Positions 34,398 through 43,096 of a stretch of 64,000 nucleotides of DNA are shown here, in pieces. A program made the translations under genes and the position numbers. Source of the stretch: JAJKJG01 sp036556825 (GTDB taxonomy: Bacteria > Pseudomonadota > Alphaproteobacteria > Rhizobiales > Beijerinckiaceae). Each line of letters begins with the position of its first letter. The stretch's first letter is position 1. The notes beneath the pieces were generated by a model. It had not been told where the DNA came from, did not search any database, and saw only the letters and a list, made by a program, of their open reading frames with translations. The DNA is taken from NCBI GenBank assembly GCA_036556825.1, contig DATBIR010000056.1, positions 1-64,000 of the forward strand. Direction: 5' to 3'.

Positions 34398-36650
34398 GTG
34401 AGCAGCAATGCAGCAGCAGGTCGTCCACTCACCCGGTCTGCTGCCGCGGACTCGGCCTATTCCGCAAGCGGGAAAGGCGTTCGCCGCGGCGCGCAGATGT
34501 GGCTGGCGCTCGCGTGGCTCGGTTATGCAATCCTGCCCTGGTATCTCGGCGCCGGGCCGTCCTTCGTCGCGGGCAGCGCCCTTGCGCTCGGTGTCTCCGG
34601 CGAAGGCTGGTGGCTTCTGCCGATTCTCGCAGCGCTTGTCGCGGCGAGCCGTCCGCTGGCGGGCGGTCTCGATCGTTACGACACGGGCAAGTGGCTGACC
34701 GCGGCCGGCATCGCCGGTCTCGCGCTGATCATGCTTCAGGGCTTCGCGATCGGGCTCAACGGCTGGAACGGCGCCTGGCTGTTGGCGTTGTTCGGCGGGC
34801 CCGGCCCGCGCCAGGGCGGGATGGGCTTCGGTGCGGCGCTCACCTCCCTCGCCTTCCTGATCCTGCTGTGCCACGGCCTTGCGATGCGCGGCTGGTGCCG
34901 GGGCGACGCCTTCGTGGTGTCGTCGATCGGCATCGTGGTCGCGCTGATCGCAACGTTCGTGTTCTTCCCGATCAGCACCATCCTGGCGAGCGCGCTGGAA
35001 GACAATGCCGGCGCCTTCGCGCCCGCGGAATTCATCGCGAAATTCTTCGATCGTTCGATCTGGGGCCTCGATTGCCTGACCGCGGGGCTGCGCTGCGGCG
35101 TCGCCTGGAATACCCTATTCCTCGCCACGCTGGTCGGGCTCGGGACGACGGCGCTCGGGCTCGCATTCGCACTGATCGCCACGCGCACCGCCTTCCGCTT
35201 CAAGCGTGTCCTGCGCGTGCTCACGGTGTTGCCGATCATCACGCCGCCGTTCGTGATCGGTCTCGCGCTGATCCTGCTGTTCGGCCGGTCAGGGGCACTC
35301 TCCGCGGTGCTTTACGACTGGTTCGGCGTGCCGCGCTCGCGCTGGATCTATGGCCTGCCGGGAATCCTGATCGCGCAACTGCTCGCCTTCACGCCGATCG
35401 CCTTCCTGGTGCTGATCGGGGTGGTCCAGGGTATCAGTCCATCCCTTGAAGAGGCCGCGCAGACGCTGCGGGCGAAAGGCTGGACCACCTTCAGGACGGT
35501 CTCGCTGCCGCTGATGCGCCCCGGGCTGGCCAATGCATTCCTGCTCGGCTTCGTCGAGAGCATGGCGGATTTCGGCAATCCGCTCGTGCTCGGCGGCAAC
35601 TACGAGGTGCTCTCGACCAAGATCTTCTTCGCGGTGGTCGGCGCGGCGCATGATCAGGGTCGCGCGGCGGTGCTTTCCATCATCCTGCTGGGTTTCACGT
35701 TGGCGGCGTTCTGGGTGCAGTATGCCTGGCTCGGCAAACGCGTCTATACGACCGTAACCGGCAAGGGTGATTCAGGCCTGCACCTGCCGCTGCCACGGAG
35801 TCTTGCATGGCTCTGTTACGCGACGGCGATTCCGTGGGCGATCTTCACCCTCGTCGCCTATGCGATCATCCTCGTCGGCGGCTTCGTGCGCTCCATGGGC
35901 CGGGACTATACGCCGACCTTGGACCATTTCCTGACCGGCTTCCGCATCGAGACGACGCCGCGCGGCCTGTTCTTTTCGGGCTCCGCCTGGGACTCGTTCC
36001 TTGCCACGCTCGAGGTCGCGGCTATGGCGGCGCCGCTCACCGCCGCGATCGGCATCGTCACCGCCTACCTGCTCACGCGCCAGCGCTTCGCGGGCCAGAA
36101 GGTGTTCGAGTTCGGGACGATGCTGAGCTTCGCCATCCCGGGCACGGTCGTGGGCGTAAGCTACATCCTCGCTTTCAACGTGCCGCCGGTCGAGATCACC
36201 GGCACCGCCTTCATCCTCGTCATGTGCTTCGTGTTTCGGAACATGCCGGTGGCGGTACGCTCGGGTATCGCCACCATGAGCCAGATCGACAAGAGCCTTG
36301 ACGAGGCCTCCCTCACCTTGGGCGCGCGCTCGTTCACGACGCTTCGCCGCGTCGTGCTGCCGTTGCTGCGGCCGGCGATCGTGGCGGCGCTCGTCTACAG
36401 CTTCGTGCGCGCCATGACGGCGGTGAGCGCCGTGATCTTCCTCGTTTCGGCCGAATACAACATGGCCACGACCTATATCGTAGGCCGCGTCGAATCGGGC
36501 GAGTTCGGTCTCGCCATCGCCTATTCCTCGGTGCTGATCGTGGTGATGCTGCTGGCAATCCTGCTGATCCAGATGCTGGTTGGCGAACGCCGCCTCGGCC
36601 GGCGCGCGGCGGTGGTCGCCCCGGTTCCGGCCGTGCAGGCAGCGGGGTGA
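34398..36650 (+). CDS. ABC importer permease with two fused permease domains
   Basis: A 750-residue inner-membrane protein holding both transmembrane halves of the importer. An N-terminal block of about 190 residues carries extra helices. The two binding-protein-dependent permease domains contain EAA loops EEAAQTLRAKGWTTFRTVSL and DEASLTLGARSFTTLRRVVL, which dock to the ATPase. This FbpB-like fused design is usual for this importer class. The start is GTG at 34398, 12 bases after the binding protein stop, and its stop overlaps the ATPase start. Confidence 0.9.
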   Translation: MSSNAAAGRPLTRSAAADSAYSASGKGVRRGAQMWLALAWLGYAILPWYLGAGPSFVAGSALALGVSGEGWWLLPILAALVAASRPLAGGLDRYDTGKWLTAAGIAGLALIMLQGFAIGLNGWNGAWLLALFGGPGPRQGGMGFGAALTSLAFLILLCHGLAMRGWCRGDAFVVSSIGIVVALIATFVFFPISTILASALEDNAGAFAPAEFIAKFFDRSIWGLDCLTAGLRCGVAWNTLFLATLVGLGTTALGLAFALIATRTAFRFKRVLRVLTVLPIITPPFVIGLALILLFGRSGALSAVLYDWFGVPRSRWIYGLPGILIAQLLAFTPIAFLVLIGVVQGISPSLEEAAQTLRAKGWTTFRTVSLPLMRPGLANAFLLGFVESMADFGNPLVLGGNYEVLSTKIFFAVVGAAHDQGRAAVLSIILLGFTLAAFWVQYAWLGKRVYTTVTGKGDSGLHLPLPRSLAWLCYATAIPWAIFTLVAYAIILVGGFVRSMGRDYTPTLDHFLTGFRIETTPRGLFFSGSAWDSFLATLEVAAMAAPLTAAIGIVTAYLLTRQRFAGQKVFEFGTMLSFAIPGTVVGVSYILAFNVPPVEITGTAFILVMCFVFRNMPVAVRSGIATMSQIDKSLDEASLTLGARSFTTLRRVVLPLLRPAIVAALVYSFVRAMTAVSAVIFLVSAEYNMATTYIVGRVESGEFGLAIAYSSVLIVVMLLAILLIQMLVGERRLGRRAAVVAPVPAVQAAG

Positions 36651-37753
36651 CGGTCATGGACAGGCACGGGCCGGCATCGGTCGAGTTCAAGTCGGTCACC
36701 AAGCGTTACGGCACAGTTACGGCCGTCGACGACGTCTCGTTCGCGATCGAGCCCGGCACGCTGGTGACGCTGCTCGGCCCCTCGGGTTGCGGCAAGACGA
36801 CGACGTTGCGCCTGATCGCCGGACTCGAGATGGCGAGCGACGGCCGCATCCTGATCGGCGACGAGGACGTGACCTATCGCTCGGCGAGCGAACGCGACGT
36901 CAGCATGGTGTTCCAGTCGTACGCGCTGTTCCCGCACATGTCCGTGCTCGAGAACGTCGCCTATGGGCCGAGCGTGCAAGGGGCATCGAAGAAGGAAGCC
37001 CGGATGCGGGCGCTGGAGAAGCTGGAGCTGGTCGGCCTCAGCGGCCTGGAAAAGCGCTCCCCGTCCGAGCTCTCCGGCGGGCAGCAGCAGCGCGTCGCAG
37101 TCGCCCGCGCGCTCGTGCTTGAGCCGCAGGTTCTGCTCTTCGACGAGCCGCTCTCGAACCTCGACGCCAAGCTGCGCCGGCGCGTGCGCGACGACATTCG
37201 CGAGCTCCAGCAACGGCTCAATCTGACGGTCGCCTACGTCACGCATGATCAGGAAGAAGCGCTCGCCATTTCCGACCGCATCATCGTCATGTCGAATGCT
37301 CGCGTCGCCCAGACCGGTACCCCGCGCGAGCTCTACGAGCAGCCGGCGAGCGTCTTCGTCGCGGATTTCATCGGCGACGCCAACCTGGTCGATGCGGAAG
37401 TGATCGCCGAACGCGGCTTCATGGCCTCGGTGCGCCTCGGCGGCGTCGAGATGGAACTGCCGCAGCGCGGCACCGGCCAGGGTGCTGTCAAGCTCGCGGT
37501 CAAGCCGGACGCCATTCTGGTGCATACGGCCGACCCCGGCGGACCGTCCATGCCGGGCAAGATCGTGCGCGCCGCCTATCTCGGCCGGCACATCGAATAC
37601 TGGCTGTCGAGCCCGCTCGGCGAGTTGTTCGTGGTCGACCGCGGCCGGCGCGAACCGCTAAAGCCGGGAACCGAGATCTGGACCAGCTTCTCCAATCGCG
37701 ACATCACCATCGTGCGCCTGGATGCAGGCCGGAAGGGCTCGCCGGGCCAATGA
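36647..37753 (+). CDS. ABC importer ATPase
   Basis: A 368-residue ATPase of the iron/polyamine/sugar (CUT1-PotA-FbpC) group. Walker A GPSGCGKTTT, signature LSGGQQQRVAVARAL, Walker B VLLFDEPLSNLD and H-loop YVTHDQEEALA are intact. The C-terminal 120 residues form a TOBE domain (LAVKPDAILVHT), where ligand-dependent control often sits. The GTG start overlaps the permease stop by four bases; an ATG three codons later is an alternative. It completes the importer with 33336 and 34398. Confidence 0.93.
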   Translation: MTVMDRHGPASVEFKSVTKRYGTVTAVDDVSFAIEPGTLVTLLGPSGCGKTTTLRLIAGLEMASDGRILIGDEDVTYRSASERDVSMVFQSYALFPHMSVLENVAYGPSVQGASKKEARMRALEKLELVGLSGLEKRSPSELSGGQQQRVAVARALVLEPQVLLFDEPLSNLDAKLRRRVRDDIRELQQRLNLTVAYVTHDQEEALAISDRIIVMSNARVAQTGTPRELYEQPASVFVADFIGDANLVDAEVIAERGFMASVRLGGVEMELPQRGTGQGAVKLAVKPDAILVHTADPGGPSMPGKIVRAAYLGRHIEYWLSSPLGELFVVDRGRREPLKPGTEIWTSFSNRDITIVRLDAGRKGSPGQ

Positions 37754-38012
37754 TTTTGCCATTTTCTTGGCGACCGCTTCCGCAAGCTCTCCGACGCCTT
37801 GCGCAAGAGCACGGGAGCACTGTCGCGCCACCGCGTTAGCAGAAGCTCTCGCAAAGGAGCGACCGATGGCGCGTCATCGGCAGGATGGGCGAAGGCCTCG
37901 CGCGCGAGTTCCGCTTGCACATATGGGGCAAGGCCCCCATCATCTCGCCCCAGTCGCCATCGCCCTCGACATTCCGTGGCTGGCGGTGCGTAACGAACAC
38001 TGACGGACATCG

Positions 38013-39023
38013 ATGTCATTCAAGACAGGCCGGCGCCATGGCGCCGGATTGACATTGCGATACGCATTCGTCGCCGTGCTCGTCGCCTTTGCAAGCGCCA
38101 TGTCGGCAATGGCTTCCGCGAAATTGCTCACACACTACGAAAAGTTTCGGGCGGTCGAGGGACTGTTCGATGCGTCTGGAGCCCTGCAGTTGCCCGACGG
38201 GCGGATCATGATCGTCCAGGACACCCGGTCGGCGCCGATCGTGCTCCTTCGGTCCGATGAAGAGCTTCTGGTCGCCGAGCCATGGACGCGCGAAACGATC
38301 GCCACTCGCTCGGGAGGCGTCATCGAGGGACTTTCCGATCTCGAAGAGGGCGCGCTCTCCGACGGTTTCGTCTACGCACTCGCTTCACAGGGCAAGCCAG
38401 GCGCCGATAGCTTCGCGCGGTTCCGGATCAAGGATGACCGCATGACGGAGGCTTCGGTCTTCACCGGACTGAAAGGCGCCATCCGAGCGAGGCACCCTGC
38501 GCTCGAACGCGCCGCCACTGCCGGCAGCGACCCGGGCTTCAACCTCGAAGGCTTCACGTTCGACCGCAACGGCGCGCGTGCGCTGCTCGGCTTTCGCGCG
38601 CCTTCCCTCGATGGCAAGGCAGCGGTCGTCGCGCTCGACAATCCGGCGGAGCTCTTCAAGCCAGGCGCCGTCCCGCGGATCGGCAGTCTCACGCTGCTCG
38701 ATCTCGATGGGGACGGCATCCGCGGCATGGCCTGGCTTGCCAAGATCAACGGTTACCTGATCGCCGGACGGCGTGAGAAGGAGTCTGCGGCGGGCGGCAA
38801 GCGGCCCTTCCGCCTTTGGTTCTGGACCGGCGACGCGAAGACGAAGCCGCGCGCCGTCGCCATAGAAGGCCTCCGGTCCATGGGGCGCCTCGAAGGCATC
38901 GCGCATGTCGTGATCAACGGTGAGGAACGCATCCTTCTGGTCAGCGACGAAGGTGACCGCGAATACGGCACGCCGTCCGAGGTTGCCTTGATCGCCTACG
39001 AGCGGCTGCGGATTGCGCCATAA
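38013..39023 (+). CDS. DUF3616 secreted beta-propeller-like protein
   Basis: A 336-residue exported protein. A signal peptide or anchor covers about residues 14-38 (YAFVAVLVAFASAMSAMASA). EGLFDASGALQLPDGRIMIV, FNLEGFTFDRNGARALLGFR, VVALDNPAEL and LDLDGDGIRGMAWL match the DUF3616 pattern, related in fold to phytase-like esterase propellers. No experimental role is known to me. It lies 259 bases after the importer genes on the same strand, which fits a phosphate-ester theme, but nothing here shows catalysis. Confidence 0.75.
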   Translation: MSFKTGRRHGAGLTLRYAFVAVLVAFASAMSAMASAKLLTHYEKFRAVEGLFDASGALQLPDGRIMIVQDTRSAPIVLLRSDEELLVAEPWTRETIATRSGGVIEGLSDLEEGALSDGFVYALASQGKPGADSFARFRIKDDRMTEASVFTGLKGAIRARHPALERAATAGSDPGFNLEGFTFDRNGARALLGFRAPSLDGKAAVVALDNPAELFKPGAVPRIGSLTLLDLDGDGIRGMAWLAKINGYLIAGRREKESAAGGKRPFRLWFWTGDAKTKPRAVAIEGLRSMGRLEGIAHVVINGEERILLVSDEGDREYGTPSEVALIAYERLRIAP

Positions 39024-39095
39024 CCTCCATCCTCGTGATCCGGGGTAGAAGCCTCGCACAAGACCGTGTCCGGCTACGCAGCAAGGATATGCGGC

Positions 39096-39437
39096 TCAAA
39101 GAGAGTCGGAGTGGGACCGATGCGACGTGGAGCGACCGCGCTCGAGGGCGCGCCCTTCGGATTGAACCGCCGTCTCGCGCTTCAGCTCGCCGGCGGTTAC
39201 CGGCTCACCGCCATACATCCAGGTCCCAAGCGCGACGCAGAGCAGCACCAGAAAGGTCATGGTGGCTATGGCGGAAACAACGGCGGCGTTGGTCGTGTTC
39301 GAACGAGCCGTCAAAGTGAGGAGGGCACTCGATAGGGCCAGGACCTCTGCCTTGTCCCGTTCCCGTCTCGACAGGTCGAGGGGAACCAGCGCCCTCCGCC
39401 ACTTTGCCGTGTTGATGTCTTCAGGGCCCTGACGCAT
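39096..39437 (-). CDS. Small single-pass membrane protein
   Basis: A 113-residue protein with cytoplasmic N-terminal part (MRQGPEDINTAKWRRALVPL), one membrane helix at about 55-78 (AIATMTFLVLLCVALGTWMY) and a short charged tail. The ATG at 39437 was chosen because upstream sequence in the frame is Arg/Gly-rich filler. It has no recognised family. It faces the DUF3616 gene. Confidence 0.5.
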   Translation of the reverse strand: MRQGPEDINTAKWRRALVPLDLSRRERDKAEVLALSSALLTLTARSNTTNAAVVSAIATMTFLVLLCVALGTWMYGGEPVTAGELKRETAVQSEGRALERGRSTSHRSHSDSL

Positions 39438-39709
39438 TACAATTCCGTGCCCGCGAGCGCCGGGTGCTAACCCGTTGCGCTCCATCCACAAAATTGTGGA
39501 TACCTGACGAGCCCCAACTTGACAAGCTCGACGCGCCGGCTGCCCCGTGCGATTCGCGGCCGCCCGGCGCCCGCCTGGCCGCGCGGCATTCCGCTTCAAT
39601 CGTCTTTGAGGGCACGGAGGTCATAGGCGTAAAGGTCGCCACCACCGAGATCAGGTGCCCGCAGCCTGTCGACGGATCACGATCGAGGCCTCGGGACGGG
39701 CAAGCGCGG

Positions 39710-40759
39710 TCACCAGTTCAAGCGGACGCCGGCATGGCCCTGATGCAAAGCCGCATTCGAGCGGAACTCGCCGGTGTAGCCGGCGAACAGCTGCAGGTCG
39801 CCGCGCTTCCAGCCGGTCAGCTCGACGGCAATCACCGCCCCGTCGCGGCCCGGCTCGGGCTCGCCGATGATGGCCGGGGCGCCTAACAGGAAAGCCGGCA
39901 CGGCGGAGGCCGGGTTCGAGATGTAATGCGACCACGCCACACGCATCTCCGGCCGCACCATCCAGCCACCGGCGCTCACGTCGACGCCGGCCGCAAGCCC
40001 GACATTTCCGCTCGTGCGCTCGAAGGTCTTTGATGGGAATTCCAAACCGGCGCCCGATGCGCCGGCCTCGGTGTAGCTGCGCCGGTCGTGGCTGATATAG
40101 GCCAGGGACACGAATGGCTTGACGAACGCTTCGCCCATCGAGGTTGCGGACCGGAGCCGGTAGCCGGCACCGGCCAGCCCGCTGACGCCAGGGGCCCGCA
40201 CATCGCCCCGCAGCGGCACGGCTGCGCCGTCGAGGACGCGGGTGCTCTCGACCTCGGCCCAGTGGTTGCCCAAAAACCCGTCCAGCTCCCAGCCGTCGAA
40301 CGGCGACCACGCCGCGTAGGCTCCGCTGGAGACGATGCTCGCTTTGCTGCGTGCGTCACCGCCCAAGGTGTCGTCGCGGGCGACACCGACCGTGATGCCG
40401 ACCAGGAGCGTGGGGTCGACAACCTGCTCAATGCCCACTGCGCTCCCGCCCCCCTTTCCGGTGGCAGCCGCGCTGCGTCCCTCGGCGCCCGTGCGCGAGC
40501 CATAGCCGTACCCGGTGCTCCACGCCCGCGTTGCGTGCGACGCGGCGGCGGCCGCGCCAGCAGGCTCGGAAACCGTGCCGCTGCGGGCGTTGTCAAGCCG
40601 GGAATCGATGATGTCGAGGAGAACGGAGGAAGCCCTGCCAATACTTGCGTCGGACGCGTCGGCAGCCGTCGCTGCCAGCGAGACGGCCGCTGCAACGAGA
40701 AGCGGGAATTGCACGCGCAACGCGCGCTCTGAAGAGGCGCGCCTGGAGACTGCCGACAT
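39710..40759 (-). CDS. Autotransporter-type outer membrane beta-barrel protein
   Basis: A 349-residue exported protein. Residues 1-37 are a signal peptide (FPLLVAAAVSLAATAADASD). A short 60-residue linker follows, then an autotransporter-type barrel: AYAAWSPFDGWELDGFLGNH, GDVRAPGVSGLAGAGYRLRS, VKPFVSLAYISHDRRSYTEA and a closing strand HQGHAGVRLNW with terminal aromatic Trp. There is hardly any passenger domain, so this is a barrel-only or much reduced autotransporter. A TTAG-N7-TTAA sequence (40847-40861, one mismatch to a CtrA box) lies upstream. Confidence 0.8.
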   Translation of the reverse strand: MSAVSRRASSERALRVQFPLLVAAAVSLAATAADASDASIGRASSVLLDIIDSRLDNARSGTVSEPAGAAAAASHATRAWSTGYGYGSRTGAEGRSAAATGKGGGSAVGIEQVVDPTLLVGITVGVARDDTLGGDARSKASIVSSGAYAAWSPFDGWELDGFLGNHWAEVESTRVLDGAAVPLRGDVRAPGVSGLAGAGYRLRSATSMGEAFVKPFVSLAYISHDRRSYTEAGASGAGLEFPSKTFERTSGNVGLAAGVDVSAGGWMVRPEMRVAWSHYISNPASAVPAFLLGAPAIIGEPEPGRDGAVIAVELTGWKRGDLQLFAGYTGEFRSNAALHQGHAGVRLNW

Positions 40760-40926
40760 CGTAAACTCGCGATCGACTCTCCTCAGCCCTCGTCCGAGCC
40801 AGATGTCCGCCGGGGCCAGGCGCCTCCACGAGTAACGGGGTTATGGTTAGGGAAGCATTAAGCGCACGGCGTGCAGCAACGATTGTTGGTGGTCAGAGGC
40901 CTGTTGCCGGCCATCGCGCGTGATCC

Positions 40927-41385
40927 CTAATGATGCTCGTGGTGATGGCCGCGTTCGTGGTAATCATGGTCGTGCCCATGATCGTGGTCATGATCGTGGC
41001 TATCATCATGATCATGGTCGTGGCCGTGGTGGTCTGGCTCGATCTGCTCGGCTTCCGCATAGCCATGCATGAGCGCCTCCATCACCTTGCGCAACGGATC
41101 TTCCTGCAACGAGACATGCGCGGCGAGAAAGCCTGCCAGACGGGCGAAGACGAGAGGCTGCGCTGCCAGCAGCCGGTAGGCGTCGCCGTCCTCGCACTGC
41201 TCGCTGTCACGGGCGCAGCGCGCCAAGGCATCGGTAAAAAGCCGGTCCATGTAGGCGTTGAGGTCCTTGACGGAAGGCCGCGCATCCGCCGTGTTGCGGC
41301 CGCGCAGCAGCTCGCGCGCGTGCAGGCGGAAGCGACCGTAAAGCTGCTCCTCGAACCGTTGTTCCTCTTCGAGATCACCGCACAT
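40927..41385 (-). CDS. Protein with 34-residue His/Asp-rich metal-binding tail
   Basis: A 152-residue protein. The first 115 residues are helical and soluble (MCGDLEEEQRFEEQLYGRFR, then MDRLFTDALARCARDSEQCE). The tail from about 117 repeats His-Asp and His-Gly pairs and ends HHHEHH, a form seen in nickel, zinc or cobalt chaperones. The helical part matches no family I can name. AGGAGG before the ATG at 41385 fixes the start. A second protein with His-rich ends, the EutA-like one at 49074, lies 8 kb away on the same strand, hinting at a shared metal. Confidence 0.65.
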   Translation of the reverse strand: MCGDLEEEQRFEEQLYGRFRLHARELLRGRNTADARPSVKDLNAYMDRLFTDALARCARDSEQCEDGDAYRLLAAQPLVFARLAGFLAAHVSLQEDPLRKVMEALMHGYAEAEQIEPDHHGHDHDHDDSHDHDHDHGHDHDYHERGHHHEHH

Positions 41386-41579
41386 TCCATCCTCCTGGGC
41401 TCTGCCCAAAGCTTCACCGGCTTTTATCGGCACCATGGCAGCAGCCGCAAGCTTCCGGCGCGGGCCGCCATGCCCATCCCGGGTTTAGCCGCCGGAGCGT
41501 TTGTCTTAGCGGCGAATGGCTTTACATGTGTTTGGCGGTGGATTTCGCCGGCAAACCGGAGGCTTGAAGGGGAAGTTTG

Positions 41580-42224
41580 ATGGCAAAGGTTTCACGTCTC
41601 GATGAGCGCCTGAGCGCGGGCCGGACAGGGCTCGTCCTGTTCGATGCGCTGCATGGGTATCTCCATCCGAAGGACCCGCAGAAGATGCGCTTCCTGGAAG
41701 AGCGCCGGATCCTCGCCAACCTGCAGAGCCTCCTGACAGGCGCCCGGCGCGTCGGGATGACGGCCTTCTATCCGGCCGGCGCGCATGCGCCCGACGGGTC
41801 CGACACGGTGGCGCGGCTGACCGACACGGATATGGACCTGAAGCCGGGCGGCGGCGCCGAGAAGCCGATCAAGCCTCGCTTCCACCGCGCGAGCGAGGAC
41901 GCCAACATTGCAGCCGAGCTCGCTCCTGCCGAGGGCGACGTGCTCGTGCCGAAGCAACGCTGGAATGCGTTCTTCCAGACCAATCTCGACCTCCAGCTGC
42001 GGGCGCGCGGGATCGACACGATCGTGCTGGCCGGCGGCTCGACGGATGTCGGGATCGCCAGCACTGCATTCGCGGCGCGCGACCTCGATTACGGCCTGGT
42101 CATCGTGCGAGACGCCTGCTTCTCGATGCGCGGCAACAACAACGAGTTCTTCATGGACCGCGTGTTCCCGCGCATGGCGCGGGTCCGGACGGTCGAAGAG
42201 ACGCTCGCTCTCATGAGGGCCTAA
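41580..42224 (+). CDS. Isochorismatase-like hydrolase lacking the catalytic Cys
   Basis: A 214-residue cysteine-hydrolase-fold protein. The catalytic Asp lies in GLVLFDALHGYL and the Lys in VPKQRWNAFFQTNL. The nucleophile loop, normally GxATNVCV, reads GGSTDVGIAST, so Gly replaces Cys. True isochorismatases also work without this Cys, so the protein may hydrolyse a vinyl ether or have a different activity from amidases of the family. The ATG at 41580 follows AGGGGAAG. It is divergent from the His-rich protein gene and ends in a run of palindromes. Confidence 0.82.
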   Translation: MAKVSRLDERLSAGRTGLVLFDALHGYLHPKDPQKMRFLEERRILANLQSLLTGARRVGMTAFYPAGAHAPDGSDTVARLTDTDMDLKPGGGAEKPIKPRFHRASEDANIAAELAPAEGDVLVPKQRWNAFFQTNLDLQLRARGIDTIVLAGGSTDVGIASTAFAARDLDYGLVIVRDACFSMRGNNNEFFMDRVFPRMARVRTVEETLALMRA

Positions 42225-42225
42225 A

Positions 42226-42473
42226 GCATTTTCCGGCGAAGTGGGTTCGCTTCGCCGAAGAAAATGCGTCTCTACGAAAGCTGGAGCCGGTTCTACGTGA
42301 GTGGAAACGGCTCTAGAGCAGGATCGCTTTGGATTGAATCGATCCCGCTCTTCTTCTCCTAGAATCGCATGATCCCGGATCAAGTCCGGGACAAGCCTTT
42401 TTCGGCGAAGTGGTCCGCACTTCCCGCCACACTCTAAAGCAAGAGCCGAAGCCACGCGCGTGGTTCGGCTCTT
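42226..42473. repeat. Cluster of four palindromic intergenic repeats
   Basis: Four inverted repeats follow one another: 42226-42267 (GCATTTTC with GAAAATGC outside, GGCGAAG with CTTCGCC inside), 42316-42350 (GAGCAGGATCG with CGATCCCGCTC), 42373-42391 (TCCCGGA with TCCGGGA) and 42441-42473 (AAGAGCCGAA, CCACGCGCGTGG, TTCGGCTCTT, a near-perfect hairpin with one bulged G). The core TTCGGCGAAGTGG at 42401-42413 also occurs at 5509-5521. The elements fill the convergent gap between the hydrolase and cupin genes, and the last one could stop transcription from both sides. Confidence 0.7.
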
Positions 42474-42520
42474 GTCTAACGCGCGCACTGCCCGGCAGCG
42501 GTCCGCAACGTCGCGCCGGC

Positions 42521-43075
42521 TCAGTAGCCTTCGGCGTTCTCGAGTTGCTCGAACCAATCGAAGCCCATCGGTTTGATGATGCGGCTGTTGATCACAATGA
42601 TGCGCGCTTCATTCTTGGGATCGGAATTGAAGTGCTTGTGGGTGCAATAGGGAGGGATGTAGACGAAGTCGCCTTGCGTCCATTCGAAGCGCTTCGGCTC
42701 CTCTTCCCAGGACCATTCAAACTTGTCCTTGCAGTCGAAGCGCACGTCCCAGTGAAGGTCGTAGCCGCTGCCCTCGACGACGTAGAAGATCTCTTCCGAA
42801 AGGTGCCGGTGCTTGCCGCTCGCCTTTCCGGGCGGCAAGAACTGCATGTAGATGTCGAGGCAGCACTCCTTGGTGTCCATGCCCTCATGAATGATGTGCT
42901 TGATGAGGCCGTCGGGTGAGCGCTCGAAGGGCATCTGGCTCGCCTTGACGACATTAAGGCGGCCTTCATATTCCTCGCGAAAGCGCTCCGACGCCTCGAG
43001 CGCCTTGGCGTAAAAATCGACGTATTGCGTCTCGGCATGAGCGCGCTGCCGCTCGAGCGCATCGGTGATGCTCAT
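42521..43075 (-). CDS. Cupin domain protein
   Basis: A 184-residue single-cupin protein. The metal motifs are PPGKASGKHRHLSEEIFYVV (HxH and Glu) and YIPPYCTHKHFNSD (third His), so a metal site is complete. The helical N-terminal 75 residues look like a dimerisation arm. It starts 21 bases after the next cupin gene in the same direction and closes a seven-gene cluster with an ABC importer. Cupins of this kind are often dioxygenases or isomerases; the reaction is unknown. AGAGGACGAG precedes the ATG. Confidence 0.82.
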   Translation of the reverse strand: MSITDALERQRAHAETQYVDFYAKALEASERFREEYEGRLNVVKASQMPFERSPDGLIKHIIHEGMDTKECCLDIYMQFLPPGKASGKHRHLSEEIFYVVEGSGYDLHWDVRFDCKDKFEWSWEEEPKRFEWTQGDFVYIPPYCTHKHFNSDPKNEARIIVINSRIIKPMGFDWFEQLENAEGY

Positions 43076-43096
43076 CTCGTCCTCTCCTTTATTCTC

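Noticed and set aside
37754..38012. Possible gene between the importer ATPase and the DUF3616 gene
   Set aside because: Frames in this 259-base gap have no ribosome site and shadow-like composition; nothing is supported.
40927..41040. Simple repeat resembling a satellite or CRISPR-like array
   Set aside because: The ATG/GTG/CAT-rich repetition is explained by His-Asp codons at the end of a real gene. There are no regular spacers.
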